DNA from: Nonomuraea wenchangensis
GTDB lineage: Bacteria; Actinomycetota; Actinomycetes; Streptosporangiales; Streptosporangiaceae
DNA length: 64,000 nt
NCBI RefSeq assembly: GCF_900111685.1
Contig: NZ_FOHX01000003.1
Span: forward strand, 310,001-374,000
Direction of reading: 5' to 3'
Position numbers and translations under genes: made by a program. The notes under the pieces were generated by a model. That model was not told where the DNA came from and searched no databases. It saw only the letters and a program-made list of their open reading frames with translations. Of this stretch, positions 7,047-14,918 are shown piece by piece; position 1 is the stretch's first letter, and every line of letters starts with the position of its first letter.

Positions 7047-8633
7047 TCAGGATTCGCCGGCCTCGACGGTCTCCCGCGCCCACCGGTAGTCCGCCTTCCC
7101 CGCCGGGGAGCGGACCATCTGGTCCACGAACGCGTACGAGCGCGGCACCTTGTAGCCCGACAGCAGCCTGCGGCAGTGCGCGTCCAGCTCCGCCGCCGTG
7201 AGCTCCGCCCCAGGCCGCGGCTCGACGACCGCCGCCACCCGGTTGCCCCAGCGCTCGTCCGGCACCCCGGTCACCACCGCGTCGAACACGCCGGGATGGC
7301 CCTTGAGCACCGCCTCGACCTCCTCGGGGAACACCTTCTCGCCGCCCGTGTTGATGCACTGCGAGCCGCGCCCGAACACGTTGACCGTGCCGTCCGGGTC
7401 GACGGTGGCGAGGTCGCCGGTGAGCAGCCAGCGGGTGCCCTGCTCGTCGGTGACGAACGTGCGGGCGGTCTTGCCGGGGTCGTTGTAGTAGCCGAACGCG
7501 ACCCGTCCCGTCCTCGCGACGGTGCCGAGCGCGCCGGAGCCCGGCTCGACCGGCCGGCCCGCCTCGTCCAGCACGGCCAGCCGGACCACCGCGTTCGGCT
7601 GGTAGCGCAGGCCCTTCTCGGGCGAGGACCCGGCGACGGCGGAGGCCGTGTAGCCGGACTCGGTGGAGCCGAAGTTGTCGAGGATCATGACGTTCGGCAG
7701 GAGCTCCTGGAGGCGGTCGCGGACCGCGCCCGACAGGATGGCGCCCGTCGAGCTGACCACGAACAACGACGACACGTCGTAGGAGCCCGCGGCCAGCGCC
7801 TCGGCGAGCGGCCTGGCCATGGCGTCGCCGGTGATGTTGACGGTGAGCACGCGCTCGCGCTCGACGGTCCGCCACACCTCGTCGGGGTCGAACTTGCGGA
7901 CGTAGACCATGGTCCCGCCCATGCACCAGGTGATGAACGTGGCCATCTGCGCCGCCCCGTGCATGAGCGGCGGCACCGCCATCATCGTCATCGGCCCGGC
8001 CTTCACCGCCTCGTCGATGACCTCCTGCGGGGTGGACCGCGGCTCGCCGCCCGGGTTGCCGCCGCCGAAGCCGAAGAACAGGTCCTCGACCCGCCACATG
8101 GCGCCCTTCGGCATGCCGGTGGTGCCGCCGGTGTAGATGATGTAGACGTCCTGGCCGGAGCGCGGCGAGAAGCCCCGTTCCGGCTTGCCGCTCTCCAGCG
8201 CGGCCTCGTACGTCACCGCCGAGCCGATCGACGGCGGCCCGCCGGCCGCGACCAGGTGTTCGAGCAGGGGCGCCTCGCCCACGACGGCGGCGACGCGCGG
8301 CTCGAACTCGACGTCGTAGATCAGCGCGCGGATGTCGGAGTCCCGGTAGAGGTAGAGGAGCTCGGACTCCACGTAGCGGTAGTTGACGTTGATCGGCACG
8401 GCACGGAGCTTCAGCGAGGCCAGCATCCCTGCGACGTACGGCAGCCCGTTGTAGAGCTGGAGCCCGACGTGGTCACCGGGGCCGACGCCCAGGCCGTCGA
8501 GGTAGTGGGCGAGCCGGTTGGCCTCGGCGTCCAGCTCGGCGTAGGTGCGGCGGTCGGCGCCGCAGATCACCGCGACGCGCTCGGGGATCGCGTCCGCCAG
8601 CCCTTCGAACAGGTCCGCGTGGTTGAACTCCAT
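7047..8633 (-). CDS. Acyl-CoA synthetase, FadD19-like
   Basis: A 528-residue AMP-forming ligase that activates a carboxylic acid to its CoA thioester. The ATP/AMP motif YTGGTTGMPKG is at residues 168-178; GDAMARPL, DNFGSTESGY, TGDLATVD, GRGSQCINTGGEKVFPEEVEA and the C-terminal catalytic-lysine motif SPAGKADYRWA follow. The combination of MWR after PKG, GDAMARPL and INTGGEKV resembles mycobacterial FadD19, which activates steroid side-chain acids. The ATG at 8633 overlaps the stop of the thiolase-like gene by one base (TGATG), indicating translational coupling. It is the last gene of a five-gene minus-strand operon. Substrate is inferred from similarity and neighbours only. Confidence 0.85.
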   Translation of the reverse strand: MEFNHADLFEGLADAIPERVAVICGADRRTYAELDAEANRLAHYLDGLGVGPGDHVGLQLYNGLPYVAGMLASLKLRAVPINVNYRYVESELLYLYRDSDIRALIYDVEFEPRVAAVVGEAPLLEHLVAAGGPPSIGSAVTYEAALESGKPERGFSPRSGQDVYIIYTGGTTGMPKGAMWRVEDLFFGFGGGNPGGEPRSTPQEVIDEAVKAGPMTMMAVPPLMHGAAQMATFITWCMGGTMVYVRKFDPDEVWRTVERERVLTVNITGDAMARPLAEALAAGSYDVSSLFVVSSTGAILSGAVRDRLQELLPNVMILDNFGSTESGYTASAVAGSSPEKGLRYQPNAVVRLAVLDEAGRPVEPGSGALGTVARTGRVAFGYYNDPGKTARTFVTDEQGTRWLLTGDLATVDPDGTVNVFGRGSQCINTGGEKVFPEEVEAVLKGHPGVFDAVVTGVPDERWGNRVAAVVEPRPGAELTAAELDAHCRRLLSGYKVPRSYAFVDQMVRSPAGKADYRWARETVEAGES

Positions 8634-9781
8634 CAGAGCTTCTCCCGCCCGACGATCCACATGGCGAAGAACTGGGCGCCGCCGCCGTAGGCGTGGCCGA
8701 GCGCGGTGCGGGCGCCGTCCACCTGGTGCTCGCGGGCCTGGCCGCGCACCTGCTGGGCGGCCTCGGCGAACCTGATGAGCCCGGACGCGCCGATCGGGTT
8801 GCTGGACAGCACGCCGCCGGAGGCGTTCCAGGGGGTGTCGCCGTCGAGGGCGGTGGCGCCGGACTCGGTGAGCTTCCAGCCCTCGCCCTCGGCGCAGAAG
8901 CCGAGGTTCTCCAGCCACATGGGCTCGTACCAGGAGAAGGGCACGTAGACCTCGGCCACGTCGATCTGCCGGCGCGGGTCGGTGATGCCGGCCTGCCGGT
9001 AGACGTCGGCGGCGCAGTCCTTGCCCGCCTGCGGGCTGACCGTGTCGCGGTCGGCGCGGAAGATCGGCTCGGAGCGCATGGCGGTGCCGTGCACCCAGGC
9101 GGGCGTGCCGGTGACGGCCGACTCGGCGGCGAGCACCATGGCGCAGGCGCCGTCGCTGGACGGGCAGGTCTCCAGGTAGCGGATCGGCTCCCAGAGCATC
9201 GGCGTGGACTCGACCATCTTCTGGTCGATGCCGGGGATCTTGAGGTGCGCGTACGGGTTCTTCAGCGCGTTGAGCCGGTCCTTCACGGCGACGAGCGTGC
9301 CGATGTGGCCGGGCGCGCCGGTCCTGCGCATGTACTCGCGGATGTGCGGCGCGAAGTAGCCGCCCGCCCCGACCACGAGCGAGGCGCTGAACGGCAGGTG
9401 CGTGGACAGCGCCCAGGTGGCGTTCGACTCCGACTGCTTCTCGAAGGCCACGACCAGCACCCGCTCGTGCACCCCGCCCTGGATGAGCGAGGCGCCGACC
9501 AGCGCGGTGGAGCCGCCGACGCTGCCCGCGGTGTGGACCCGCATGACCGGCTTGCCGGCCGCGCCGAGCGCGTCGGCCAGGTACGCCTCCGGCATCATCA
9601 CGCCCTCGAACAGGTCCGGCGCCTTGCCGATGACGACGGCGTCGATGTCCTTGAACGTCAGCCCGGCGTCCTCCAGGGCCCGCACCGCGGCCTCGCGCAC
9701 CAGCCCGGCGATCGAGACGTCCTGGCGGCGGGTCGTGTAGTGCGTCTGCCCGACGCCGATGACCGCACAGCGGTTGCCCAT
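8633..9781 (-). CDS. Thiolase-like (lipid-transfer/Ltp-type) protein lacking the nucleophilic cysteine
   Basis: A 382-residue thiolase-superfamily protein beginning VIGVGQTHYTTR, with a C-terminal NPIGASGLIRFAEAAQQ and GHAYGGGAQFF. Where a true thiolase has its N-terminal nucleophilic Cys (NxxCASG), this protein reads RVHTAGSVGGSTAL (residues 81-93), so classical thiolysis is unlikely. Ltp2-type relatives in steroid side-chain degradation likewise lack it and act as retro-aldolases in complex with a DUF35 OB-fold protein. Such a partner is encoded two genes upstream. It sits between a second thiolase-like gene and a FadD19-like synthetase in a coupled operon. Fold is sure; aldolase function is inference. 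Confidence 0.8.
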   Translation of the reverse strand: MGNRCAVIGVGQTHYTTRRQDVSIAGLVREAAVRALEDAGLTFKDIDAVVIGKAPDLFEGVMMPEAYLADALGAAGKPVMRVHTAGSVGGSTALVGASLIQGGVHERVLVVAFEKQSESNATWALSTHLPFSASLVVGAGGYFAPHIREYMRRTGAPGHIGTLVAVKDRLNALKNPYAHLKIPGIDQKMVESTPMLWEPIRYLETCPSSDGACAMVLAAESAVTGTPAWVHGTAMRSEPIFRADRDTVSPQAGKDCAADVYRQAGITDPRRQIDVAEVYVPFSWYEPMWLENLGFCAEGEGWKLTESGATALDGDTPWNASGGVLSSNPIGASGLIRFAEAAQQVRGQAREHQVDGARTALGHAYGGGAQFFAMWIVGREKL

Positions 9782-9782
9782 C

Positions 9783-10778
9783 TCAGCCCTCCAGGACGGT
9801 GACGAGGTTGTGCTGCAGGCAGGGGCCGCCGGCGGCGTGCGCGACGGTCCGGTGGTTGCGGCCGTCGAGGATGCGCCGCGCGGCCTCGCCGACGCGGATG
9901 AGGCCCGTGGCCATGACGGGGTTGGCGGCGAGCGGGCCGCCTGACGGGTTGATGAGAGTGTCGCCGGTCAGCTCCAGCGCCTCGCGCAGGATGATCTCCT
10001 CGTGCGCGAACTGGGCGTGCAGCTCGGCCACCTCGACGGGCCCCTTGCCGACGCCCGCGGCGCGGGCGGCGTCGGCCGCGGAGGCCGACCGGGCGAGGTC
10101 GCGCATGCCCAGGTAGTGGGGTTCGATCCGGTGGGCGAGGCCCCTGATGTAGGCGGGGGTGGAGGTGAGGCGGGTGGCGAGGTCGCCGGCGGCCAGCACG
10201 ACCGCCGCCGCGCCGTCGGTGATGGGCGGCGCCACGAGGCCGTCCCCTTCGGGGTCGGGCAGGTCCAGCGCGTACGGGTTCGCCCGCCCGTCCGCCCGGC
10301 TGCGGCGCACGATCTCGTCCAGCTCCGCGCGCTCCGCGCCGAGGGCGGCTGCCTGGAGCCCGGCGTAGGAGAGCTGGTCGAGGCCGAGCGGCGCCAGATA
10401 GTACGGATCGAGCTGCAACGTCATGATCGTGCGCAGGTCGCCGAGCGAGGTCTTGCCGAACCCGTACACGAGGGCCGAGTCGATGTCGCCGTGCTGGAGG
10501 CGTACCCATGCCTCGTACAGCGCCCAGGCGGCGTCCATCTCGACGTGGCTCTCGGAGATCGGCGGCCAGGCGGCCAGCGCGTCGAGCGCCGAGACGAACG
10601 AGAACGGCGCGCCCGCCAGGTAGTCGCAGCTCCCCGAGCAGGTGAAGCCGAACCTGGTGAGCCCGGTGCGCTCCTTGACCTCGTTGATGACGGGCAGGAT
10701 CAGCTCGGGCTCGCTGAGCCCGGTGTCGTGGTCGGTGTGCCGCGTCTGCGCGAACGCGACGATCGCTACCTCTCTCAT
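9783..10778 (-). CDS. Thiolase-like protein, second paralogue
   Basis: A 331-residue thiolase-superfamily protein starting MREVAIVAFAQTRH and ending with NPSGGPLAANPVMATGLIRVGEAARRI and a His-containing final loop (TVAHAAGGPCLQHN). The segment equivalent to the nucleophile loop reads SHVEMDAAWALYEA, again without Cys. It overlaps the upstream OB-fold gene by four bases (ATGA), and the next gene begins one base after its stop, so three proteins are likely made in matched amounts. Pairs of thiolase-like proteins with a DUF35 protein form the aldolase complexes of steroid side-chain breakdown. A heteromeric complex of the two paralogues and the OB-fold protein is inferred. Confidence 0.8.
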   Translation of the reverse strand: MREVAIVAFAQTRHTDHDTGLSEPELILPVINEVKERTGLTRFGFTCSGSCDYLAGAPFSFVSALDALAAWPPISESHVEMDAAWALYEAWVRLQHGDIDSALVYGFGKTSLGDLRTIMTLQLDPYYLAPLGLDQLSYAGLQAAALGAERAELDEIVRRSRADGRANPYALDLPDPEGDGLVAPPITDGAAAVVLAAGDLATRLTSTPAYIRGLAHRIEPHYLGMRDLARSASAADAARAAGVGKGPVEVAELHAQFAHEEIILREALELTGDTLINPSGGPLAANPVMATGLIRVGEAARRILDGRNHRTVAHAAGGPCLQHNLVTVLEG

Positions 10779-11674
10779 GACAGCTCCACGTCGGGCTCGC
10801 CGGTGGGGGCGAACCAGCGGATGTTCGCCATGGACGCCGTACGCTCGCTCTCGGGCACCCACACGGCCCGCACCCGCATGCCCTGCCGCACCTCGTGCGC
10901 GGGCACGCCCGCGACCAGTGCGATCATCGGGAGATCGGCGCCGTCGAGCAGGATGTACGCCGACACGAAGGGCACTTCGGGCGCTCGCGGGTCGGGCAGG
11001 TTGTTGATGGCGAACGTGGTGATCGTCCCGGTGTCGGGCAGTTCGAGGGTGTCCGGGATGGGGCCTCCGCACTCGGGGCAGAAGGTGCGGTAGGGGACGT
11101 ACACCTTCGCGCACCGCTCGCAGCGCCCGCCGAGCAGCACCCCGCGCTCCACGCCCGCCAGGAACACCGCCAGCGAGCCGCCCGCCCGCAGCCGGTACTC
11201 CGCCCGCACCGGGGAGACGATCTTCGTGACCTCGGGGGCGAAGTGCCGGATGTCGGTGATGTGGCCCGTGGGCTGCTCGCGCCACACCGGCCGGACCCGC
11301 ATCCCGGTCCGCATCGCCTTGGGGTGCTCGGGGACGACGGCGTGCACGAGCGCCGTGTCCGCGCCGTCGAGCGCGATCAGCGCCCAGGCGAAGGGGACGT
11401 CCACCGGGTGGGTGTCGAGGGGTTCCTCCACCCACGTCCAGGTGGTCACCGTGCCGGCCGGGCCGACCTCGACGTACTCGCCGGTCACGGGCTCGCCGGT
11501 GGCGGGGTCGTACTCCAGGGGCGGCACCAGCACGCCGCCCTCGCTCGTGCGTACGCCGACGATGCGGCGCTCGCGCAGCTCGGTGAGGAAGCGGCCGACC
11601 ACCGGGCCGGTCGAGCGGGTGTAACCGCCGGGGAACTCCAGGACGTGCTGAGCGACCAGCGGATCAGATGGCAC
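10775..11674 (-). CDS. Double DUF35 OB-fold protein with one zinc ribbon
   Basis: A 299-residue protein made of two DUF35-type halves. The second half has the rubredoxin-like zinc ribbon GRCERCAKVYVPYRTFCPECGG followed by an OB fold (TFAINNLPDPRAPEVPFVSAYILLDGADLPMIALV). The first half has the OB fold (VTTWTWVEEPLDTHPVDVPFAWALIALDGADTALVHAVV) but no CxxC pairs, so its ribbon has been lost or replaced. DUF35 proteins bind acyl-CoA and act as essential partners of Ltp-type thiolase-like enzymes. GTG start with GGGAGGGA seven bases upstream. It overlaps the preceding synthetase gene by 11 bases and the next gene by four. Confidence 0.8.
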   Translation of the reverse strand: MPSDPLVAQHVLEFPGGYTRSTGPVVGRFLTELRERRIVGVRTSEGGVLVPPLEYDPATGEPVTGEYVEVGPAGTVTTWTWVEEPLDTHPVDVPFAWALIALDGADTALVHAVVPEHPKAMRTGMRVRPVWREQPTGHITDIRHFAPEVTKIVSPVRAEYRLRAGGSLAVFLAGVERGVLLGGRCERCAKVYVPYRTFCPECGGPIPDTLELPDTGTITTFAINNLPDPRAPEVPFVSAYILLDGADLPMIALVAGVPAHEVRQGMRVRAVWVPESERTASMANIRWFAPTGEPDVELS

Positions 11675-13214
11675 GGTCGTGTCCCTCCCAGTACGGGTCG
11701 CGGAGCTTGCGTTTGTGCAGCTTGCCGTTCGGTTCGCGGGGCATCTCGGCGATGAAGTCGATCGTTCGCGGCCACTTCATGCGGGCCAGCCGGCCCTCCA
11801 GGGAGGCCAGCAGCTCGGCGGCGAGCGCGGGGCCTGGCTCGGCGCCCGGGGCGGGCTCGACGACGGCCTTGATCTGCTCGCCCCACTCCTCGTCCGGGAT
11901 GCCGAACACGGCGACGTCCGCGACCTTGGGGTGGATCATGAGCTCGTTCTCGATCTCGGCGGGGTAGATGTTCGCCCCGCCCGAGATGATCAGGTCGGCC
12001 TTGCGGTCGCACAGGTAGAGGAAGCCGTCCTCGTCGAGGTAGCCGATGTCGCCGACGGTGAAGTGGTCCTTGAGTCGGTTGGCGGCGGTCTTGTCCGGGT
12101 CGCCCTTGTACTCGAACGAGGCCCCGAGCATCTTCATGTAGATCGTGCCGGGGGTGCGGGTGGGGACGGGCTCGCCCTGCTCGTCCACGATGAGCAGCTC
12201 GCTGATGGGCCAGGCCGTGCCGACCGTGCCCGGGTGCGTCTTCCAGCCCTCGGGGGTGGCGAGGGTGCCGCCGCCCTCGGTGGCCGCGTAGTACTCGTAC
12301 ACGCAGTCGCCCCACCACTCCAACATCGCCCATTTCACCGGGACGGGACAGGGGGCGGCGGCGTGGATCATCCACCTGAGCGAGGAGAGGTCGTACGCGC
12401 GCCGGGTCTCCTCCGGCAGCGCGAGCAGCCGCTTGAAGTGCGTCGGCACCATGTGGGAGCTGGTGACGCGGTGCCGCTCGCACAGGCGCAGCAGTTCCTC
12501 GGCGTCGAAGCGGTCCATGTAGACGAGCGTGTGCCCCATGTGCAGCGCGGTGCCGCCGAACTGGGTGACGGCGGTGTGGTAGCTCGGCGAGGTGACCAGG
12601 TGCGCGTTGGGGCGTCCCGGGGTGACGCCGAACAACCCCAGCAGGAACGTCATCAGCTCGGCCGAGTCGTCCGGGTCCAGGCCGCTGAGCGGGCGGCGCA
12701 CGCCCTTCGGCTTGCCGGTGGTGCCGGAGGTGTAGTGCATGGTCAGGCCGGCGGTCCGGTCGGGAGGCGCGGTGTCGGGACGACCGTCGGTCAGCTCCCG
12801 CATCGGCCGGAACCCGTCCGTCCCCTCCCCCATGAGGAAGCGGCGCTCGGGCGCGATGGCCTCGGCCGCCCGCGTGCCCTCCTCGATGAAGCGCGGGTGC
12901 ACGAAGAACGCCTTGGCCTCGCTGTCGGAGACGATGTAGGCGATCTCCGGTCCGGTGAGATGCCAGTTGACGGGCGTGTAGTACCAGCCGGCCTGGAGCG
13001 CGGCCAGGTACAGCACCAGGCCGTCGGCGCCGTTCGGGACCAGGCCGCAGACGCCGTCGCCCGGCTGGAGCCCTAGGTCGTCGCGCAGGCCGTGGACGAG
13101 GCGGTTGGCCCGGGCCAGAAGGTCGCCCGCGCGGTGTTCGACCCCGTCGGGGTCCACGGCGGCGATCCAATCGGGATCCGCCTGCGCGAGCCTCCAGAAA
13201 CCGAGCGTGCCCAT
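11664..13214 (-). CDS. Acyl-CoA synthetase (fatty or bulky acid-CoA ligase)
   Basis: A 516-residue AMP-forming ligase. Motifs in order: HYTSGTTGKPKG near residue 155, [46 protein letters not shown], and the catalytic lysine motif PREPNGKLHKRKL close to the C-terminus. It is the first gene of the minus-strand catabolic operon (synthetase, OB-fold, two thiolase-like proteins, second synthetase). The ATG at 13214 has GGAG six bases before it. The 112-base gap to the divergent enoyl-CoA hydratase holds two palindromes like KstR- and KstR2-class operators. The closest characterised relatives I can suggest are mycobacterial FadD proteins; the substrate is unknown. Confidence 0.85.
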   Translation of the reverse strand: MGTLGFWRLAQADPDWIAAVDPDGVEHRAGDLLARANRLVHGLRDDLGLQPGDGVCGLVPNGADGLVLYLAALQAGWYYTPVNWHLTGPEIAYIVSDSEAKAFFVHPRFIEEGTRAAEAIAPERRFLMGEGTDGFRPMRELTDGRPDTAPPDRTAGLTMHYTSGTTGKPKGVRRPLSGLDPDDSAELMTFLLGLFGVTPGRPNAHLVTSPSYHTAVTQFGGTALHMGHTLVYMDRFDAEELLRLCERHRVTSSHMVPTHFKRLLALPEETRRAYDLSSLRWMIHAAAPCPVPVKWAMLEWWGDCVYEYYAATEGGGTLATPEGWKTHPGTVGTAWPISELLIVDEQGEPVPTRTPGTIYMKMLGASFEYKGDPDKTAANRLKDHFTVGDIGYLDEDGFLYLCDRKADLIISGGANIYPAEIENELMIHPKVADVAVFGIPDEEWGEQIKAVVEPAPGAEPGPALAAELLASLEGRLARMKWPRTIDFIAEMPREPNGKLHKRKLRDPYWEGHDRAI

Positions 13215-13242
13215 GTGCGCTCCTCGCGGCCGACGAAAAAAC

Positions 13243-13256
13243 AGGAACCTGTTCTC
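13243..13256. promoter_or_regulatory. KstR-like half-palindrome AGGAACCTGTTCTC
   Basis: The core AAC-N2-GTT of the KstR consensus TnnAACnnGTTnnA is present, with GGAAC/GTTCT arms; six of the eight fixed positions match. It lies 29 bases upstream of the acyl-CoA synthetase start. Regulation by a KstR-like TetR repressor is inferred; no such regulator is encoded in the window. Confidence 0.4.
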
Positions 13257-13291
13257 GTTTGCTGCTGGGAGCGTATCCTGGGGCGAAGTGC

Positions 13292-13309
13292 GTAGCAAGC
13301 GCTTGATAC
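13292..13309. promoter_or_regulatory. KstR2-type palindrome in synthetase/hydratase divergent promoter
   Basis: GTAGCAAGCGCTTGATAC is an 18-base imperfect palindrome with a perfect CAAGCGCTTG core. The inner 14 bases (13294-13307) match the published KstR2 consensus AnCAAGnnCTTGnT at every fixed position. It is placed 18 bases before the enoyl-CoA hydratase GTG, where a repressor would block transcription or early elongation. KstR2 controls the ring C/D steroid genes in mycobacteria and rhodococci. Confidence 0.6.
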
Positions 13310-13326
13310 GAGACTTCGGAGGCATC

Positions 13327-14136
13327 GTGGAGCTCCTGCCGATCAGCACCCCCCACTGCCGGATCGAACGCGACGGACACGTCCTCGTCGTCACCATGAA
13401 CCGGCCGGAGGCCCGCAACGCGCTCTCCTCGGAAATGCTGATCGGCCTCGCCTCGGCCTGGGCGTACGCGAGCGCCGAGCCGGACATCCGGGTCGCGATC
13501 CTGACCGGCGCCGAGGGCACCTTCTGCGCCGGCGCCGACCTCAAGGCCATGGGCCAGTCCTCCACCGACCCCGAGGTGCAGGCGCGCGCCGCCCGGATGC
13601 CGAACTTCCACTGGAAGGGCCTGCTGCGCGAGGACCTGCCCACCAAGCCGATCATCTGCGCCGTCGAGGGCTACGCGGTCGCCGGCGGCACCGAGCTGCT
13701 GGTGGGCACGGACCTGCGGGTGGTGGCCGAGTCGGCCACACTGGGGCTGTTCGAGGCCAAGCGGGCGCTCTTCCCCATGGGCGGCAGCGCGGTCCGGCTC
13801 CCCCGCCAGATCCCGTACTGCCACGCGATGGACCTCCTCCTGACCGGCCGCGCCGTCACGGCCGCCGAGGCCCTGTCGATGGGCCTGGTCAACCGCGTCG
13901 TCCCGGACGGGCAGGCCCTGGCCGTGGCCCGCGAGCTGGCCGACGACGTCGCCGCCTCCGGCCCGCTCGCCGTCCAGGCGATCCTCCGCACCTACCGCGA
14001 CACCCTCGGCCTGCCCGAACCCGAGGCACTGAAGGTCTCCGACGACCTCGGCTGGCCGGTCATCGGCTCCGAGGACGCCAAGGAAGGCACCCGCGCCTTC
14101 CGCGAGAAGCGCCCCGCCCACTACCAGGGCCACTGA
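13327..14136 (+). CDS. Enoyl-CoA hydratase/isomerase (crotonase) family
   Basis: A 269-residue crotonase. Evidence: HVLVVTMNRPEARNALSSEM at the N-terminus, the oxyanion-hole loops AEGTFCAGADLKAM and CAVEGYAVAGGTELLVGTDLRVVAE, and the family-typical LTGRAVTAAEALSMGLVNRVVPDG. It would hydrate or isomerise enoyl-CoA intermediates in beta-oxidation of the cluster's substrate. In hydratases two acidic residues act; FEAKRALFPMGGS carries one (the Glu of FEAKR) at about the first acidic position, so hydratase activity is possible but not assured. The GTG at 13327 is chosen because GGAGG precedes it by four bases and a longer reading would run through the divergent promoter. It is divergent from the synthetase operon and under the KstR2-like palindrome. 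Confidence 0.82.
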   Translation: MELLPISTPHCRIERDGHVLVVTMNRPEARNALSSEMLIGLASAWAYASAEPDIRVAILTGAEGTFCAGADLKAMGQSSTDPEVQARAARMPNFHWKGLLREDLPTKPIICAVEGYAVAGGTELLVGTDLRVVAESATLGLFEAKRALFPMGGSAVRLPRQIPYCHAMDLLLTGRAVTAAEALSMGLVNRVVPDGQALAVARELADDVAASGPLAVQAILRTYRDTLGLPEPEALKVSDDLGWPVIGSEDAKEGTRAFREKRPAHYQGH

Positions 14137-14194
14137 ACAAGACGCCGGCTGACCGCCCTCTTGTTTCATGAGAACGCGCCGTAGAATCGACAGC

Positions 14195-14431
14195 ATGACG
14201 GCACTGCAGGAAGAGTACGAAGATCTTCACCGCCTGGTCGACCAGCTCCGGCCCGACCAGGTGCGTGAAGGGCGTGCGCGACTCCTCCGGCTCGTCCACC
14301 CGGGCTCCGAGGAGCTCGAGCTCGGCCGCGACGGCATGCCCGCCCTCTTCGGCGCTTACGAAGCCGGCCGGAGCGACGCCTCAGAACAGGTGGAAGAGAT
14401 CCTTGGGGAGGGCTACGGTCACGAAGCGTGA
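14195..14431 (+). CDS. vapB: Putative antitoxin of a VapBC pair
   Basis: A 78-residue acidic protein starting [34 protein letters not shown]. It overlaps the PIN-domain gene by four bases (GTGA), the normal arrangement for an antitoxin preceding its toxin. The N-terminal coiled-coil-like helix and acidic C-terminus are compatible with an antitoxin, but I cannot place the DNA-binding fold (it is not an obvious AbrB or ribbon-helix-helix protein). Type II pairs autoregulate through antitoxin-toxin binding to their own promoter. Function is inferred mainly from the toxin next door. Confidence 0.65.
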   Translation: MTALQEEYEDLHRLVDQLRPDQVREGRARLLRLVHPGSEELELGRDGMPALFGAYEAGRSDASEQVEEILGEGYGHEA

Positions 14432-14850
14432 TCGTAGTCGACACCGGCCCGATCGTGGCCGCGACCTTCCGGGACGACAAGAACCACGAGCGCTGCCTGC
14501 AGGAGTTCGGGCGCCTCCGCAACGCCGATCGGCCGTTGCTCGTCCCCAGCTTCGTCGCCGGCGAGAGCTGCTACATGATCGGCAGGCTTGGCGGCGCGAA
14601 GGCGGAGGCGGCGTTCCTGCGGTTGATCGAGTCCGGCTGGTTCCGGCTCGTCAACCTCACGGAGTCCGATCTTTCGAGAATCGCGGTCCTCGTCGAGCGG
14701 TACCACGACCTTCCCTTGGGCGCGGCCGATGCCTCAGTCGTGGCCGTGGCAGAGCGCATGCGGGTCACTGAAGTGATGACGATCGACGTCCGTGACTTCT
14801 CCGTCGTCCGTCCGGTCCACACCCCCGCCCTCACCCTGTTGCCCAGGTAG
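14428..14850 (+). CDS. vapC: PIN-domain ribonuclease toxin (VapC family)
   Basis: A 140-residue PIN domain. The conserved acidic residues that bind magnesium are visible: D5 (MIVVDTGP), E46 (VAGES), D101 ([10 protein letters not shown]) and D120/D123 (MTIDVRDF). VapC toxins cleave specific tRNAs or rRNA and are neutralised by the cognate VapB. The GTG start overlaps the antitoxin gene. It lies between two lipid-catabolism genes, so it may be a recent insertion, although its GC content and codon use look like the neighbours. Family is sure; the RNA target is unknown. Confidence 0.85.
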   Translation: MIVVDTGPIVAATFRDDKNHERCLQEFGRLRNADRPLLVPSFVAGESCYMIGRLGGAKAEAAFLRLIESGWFRLVNLTESDLSRIAVLVERYHDLPLGAADASVVAVAERMRVTEVMTIDVRDFSVVRPVHTPALTLLPR

Positions 14851-14918
14851 AGACCAGTTGCGAGATGCTCTCGCGGGCGGGGCGGCGACCCGGCGAGTGA
14901 CCGCCGCCCGATCCGGGC

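Noticed and set aside
14195-14850. VapBC pair as a marker of a larger genomic island
   Set aside because: No integrase, direct repeats or composition shift border it; it is treated as an isolated toxin-antitoxin locus.
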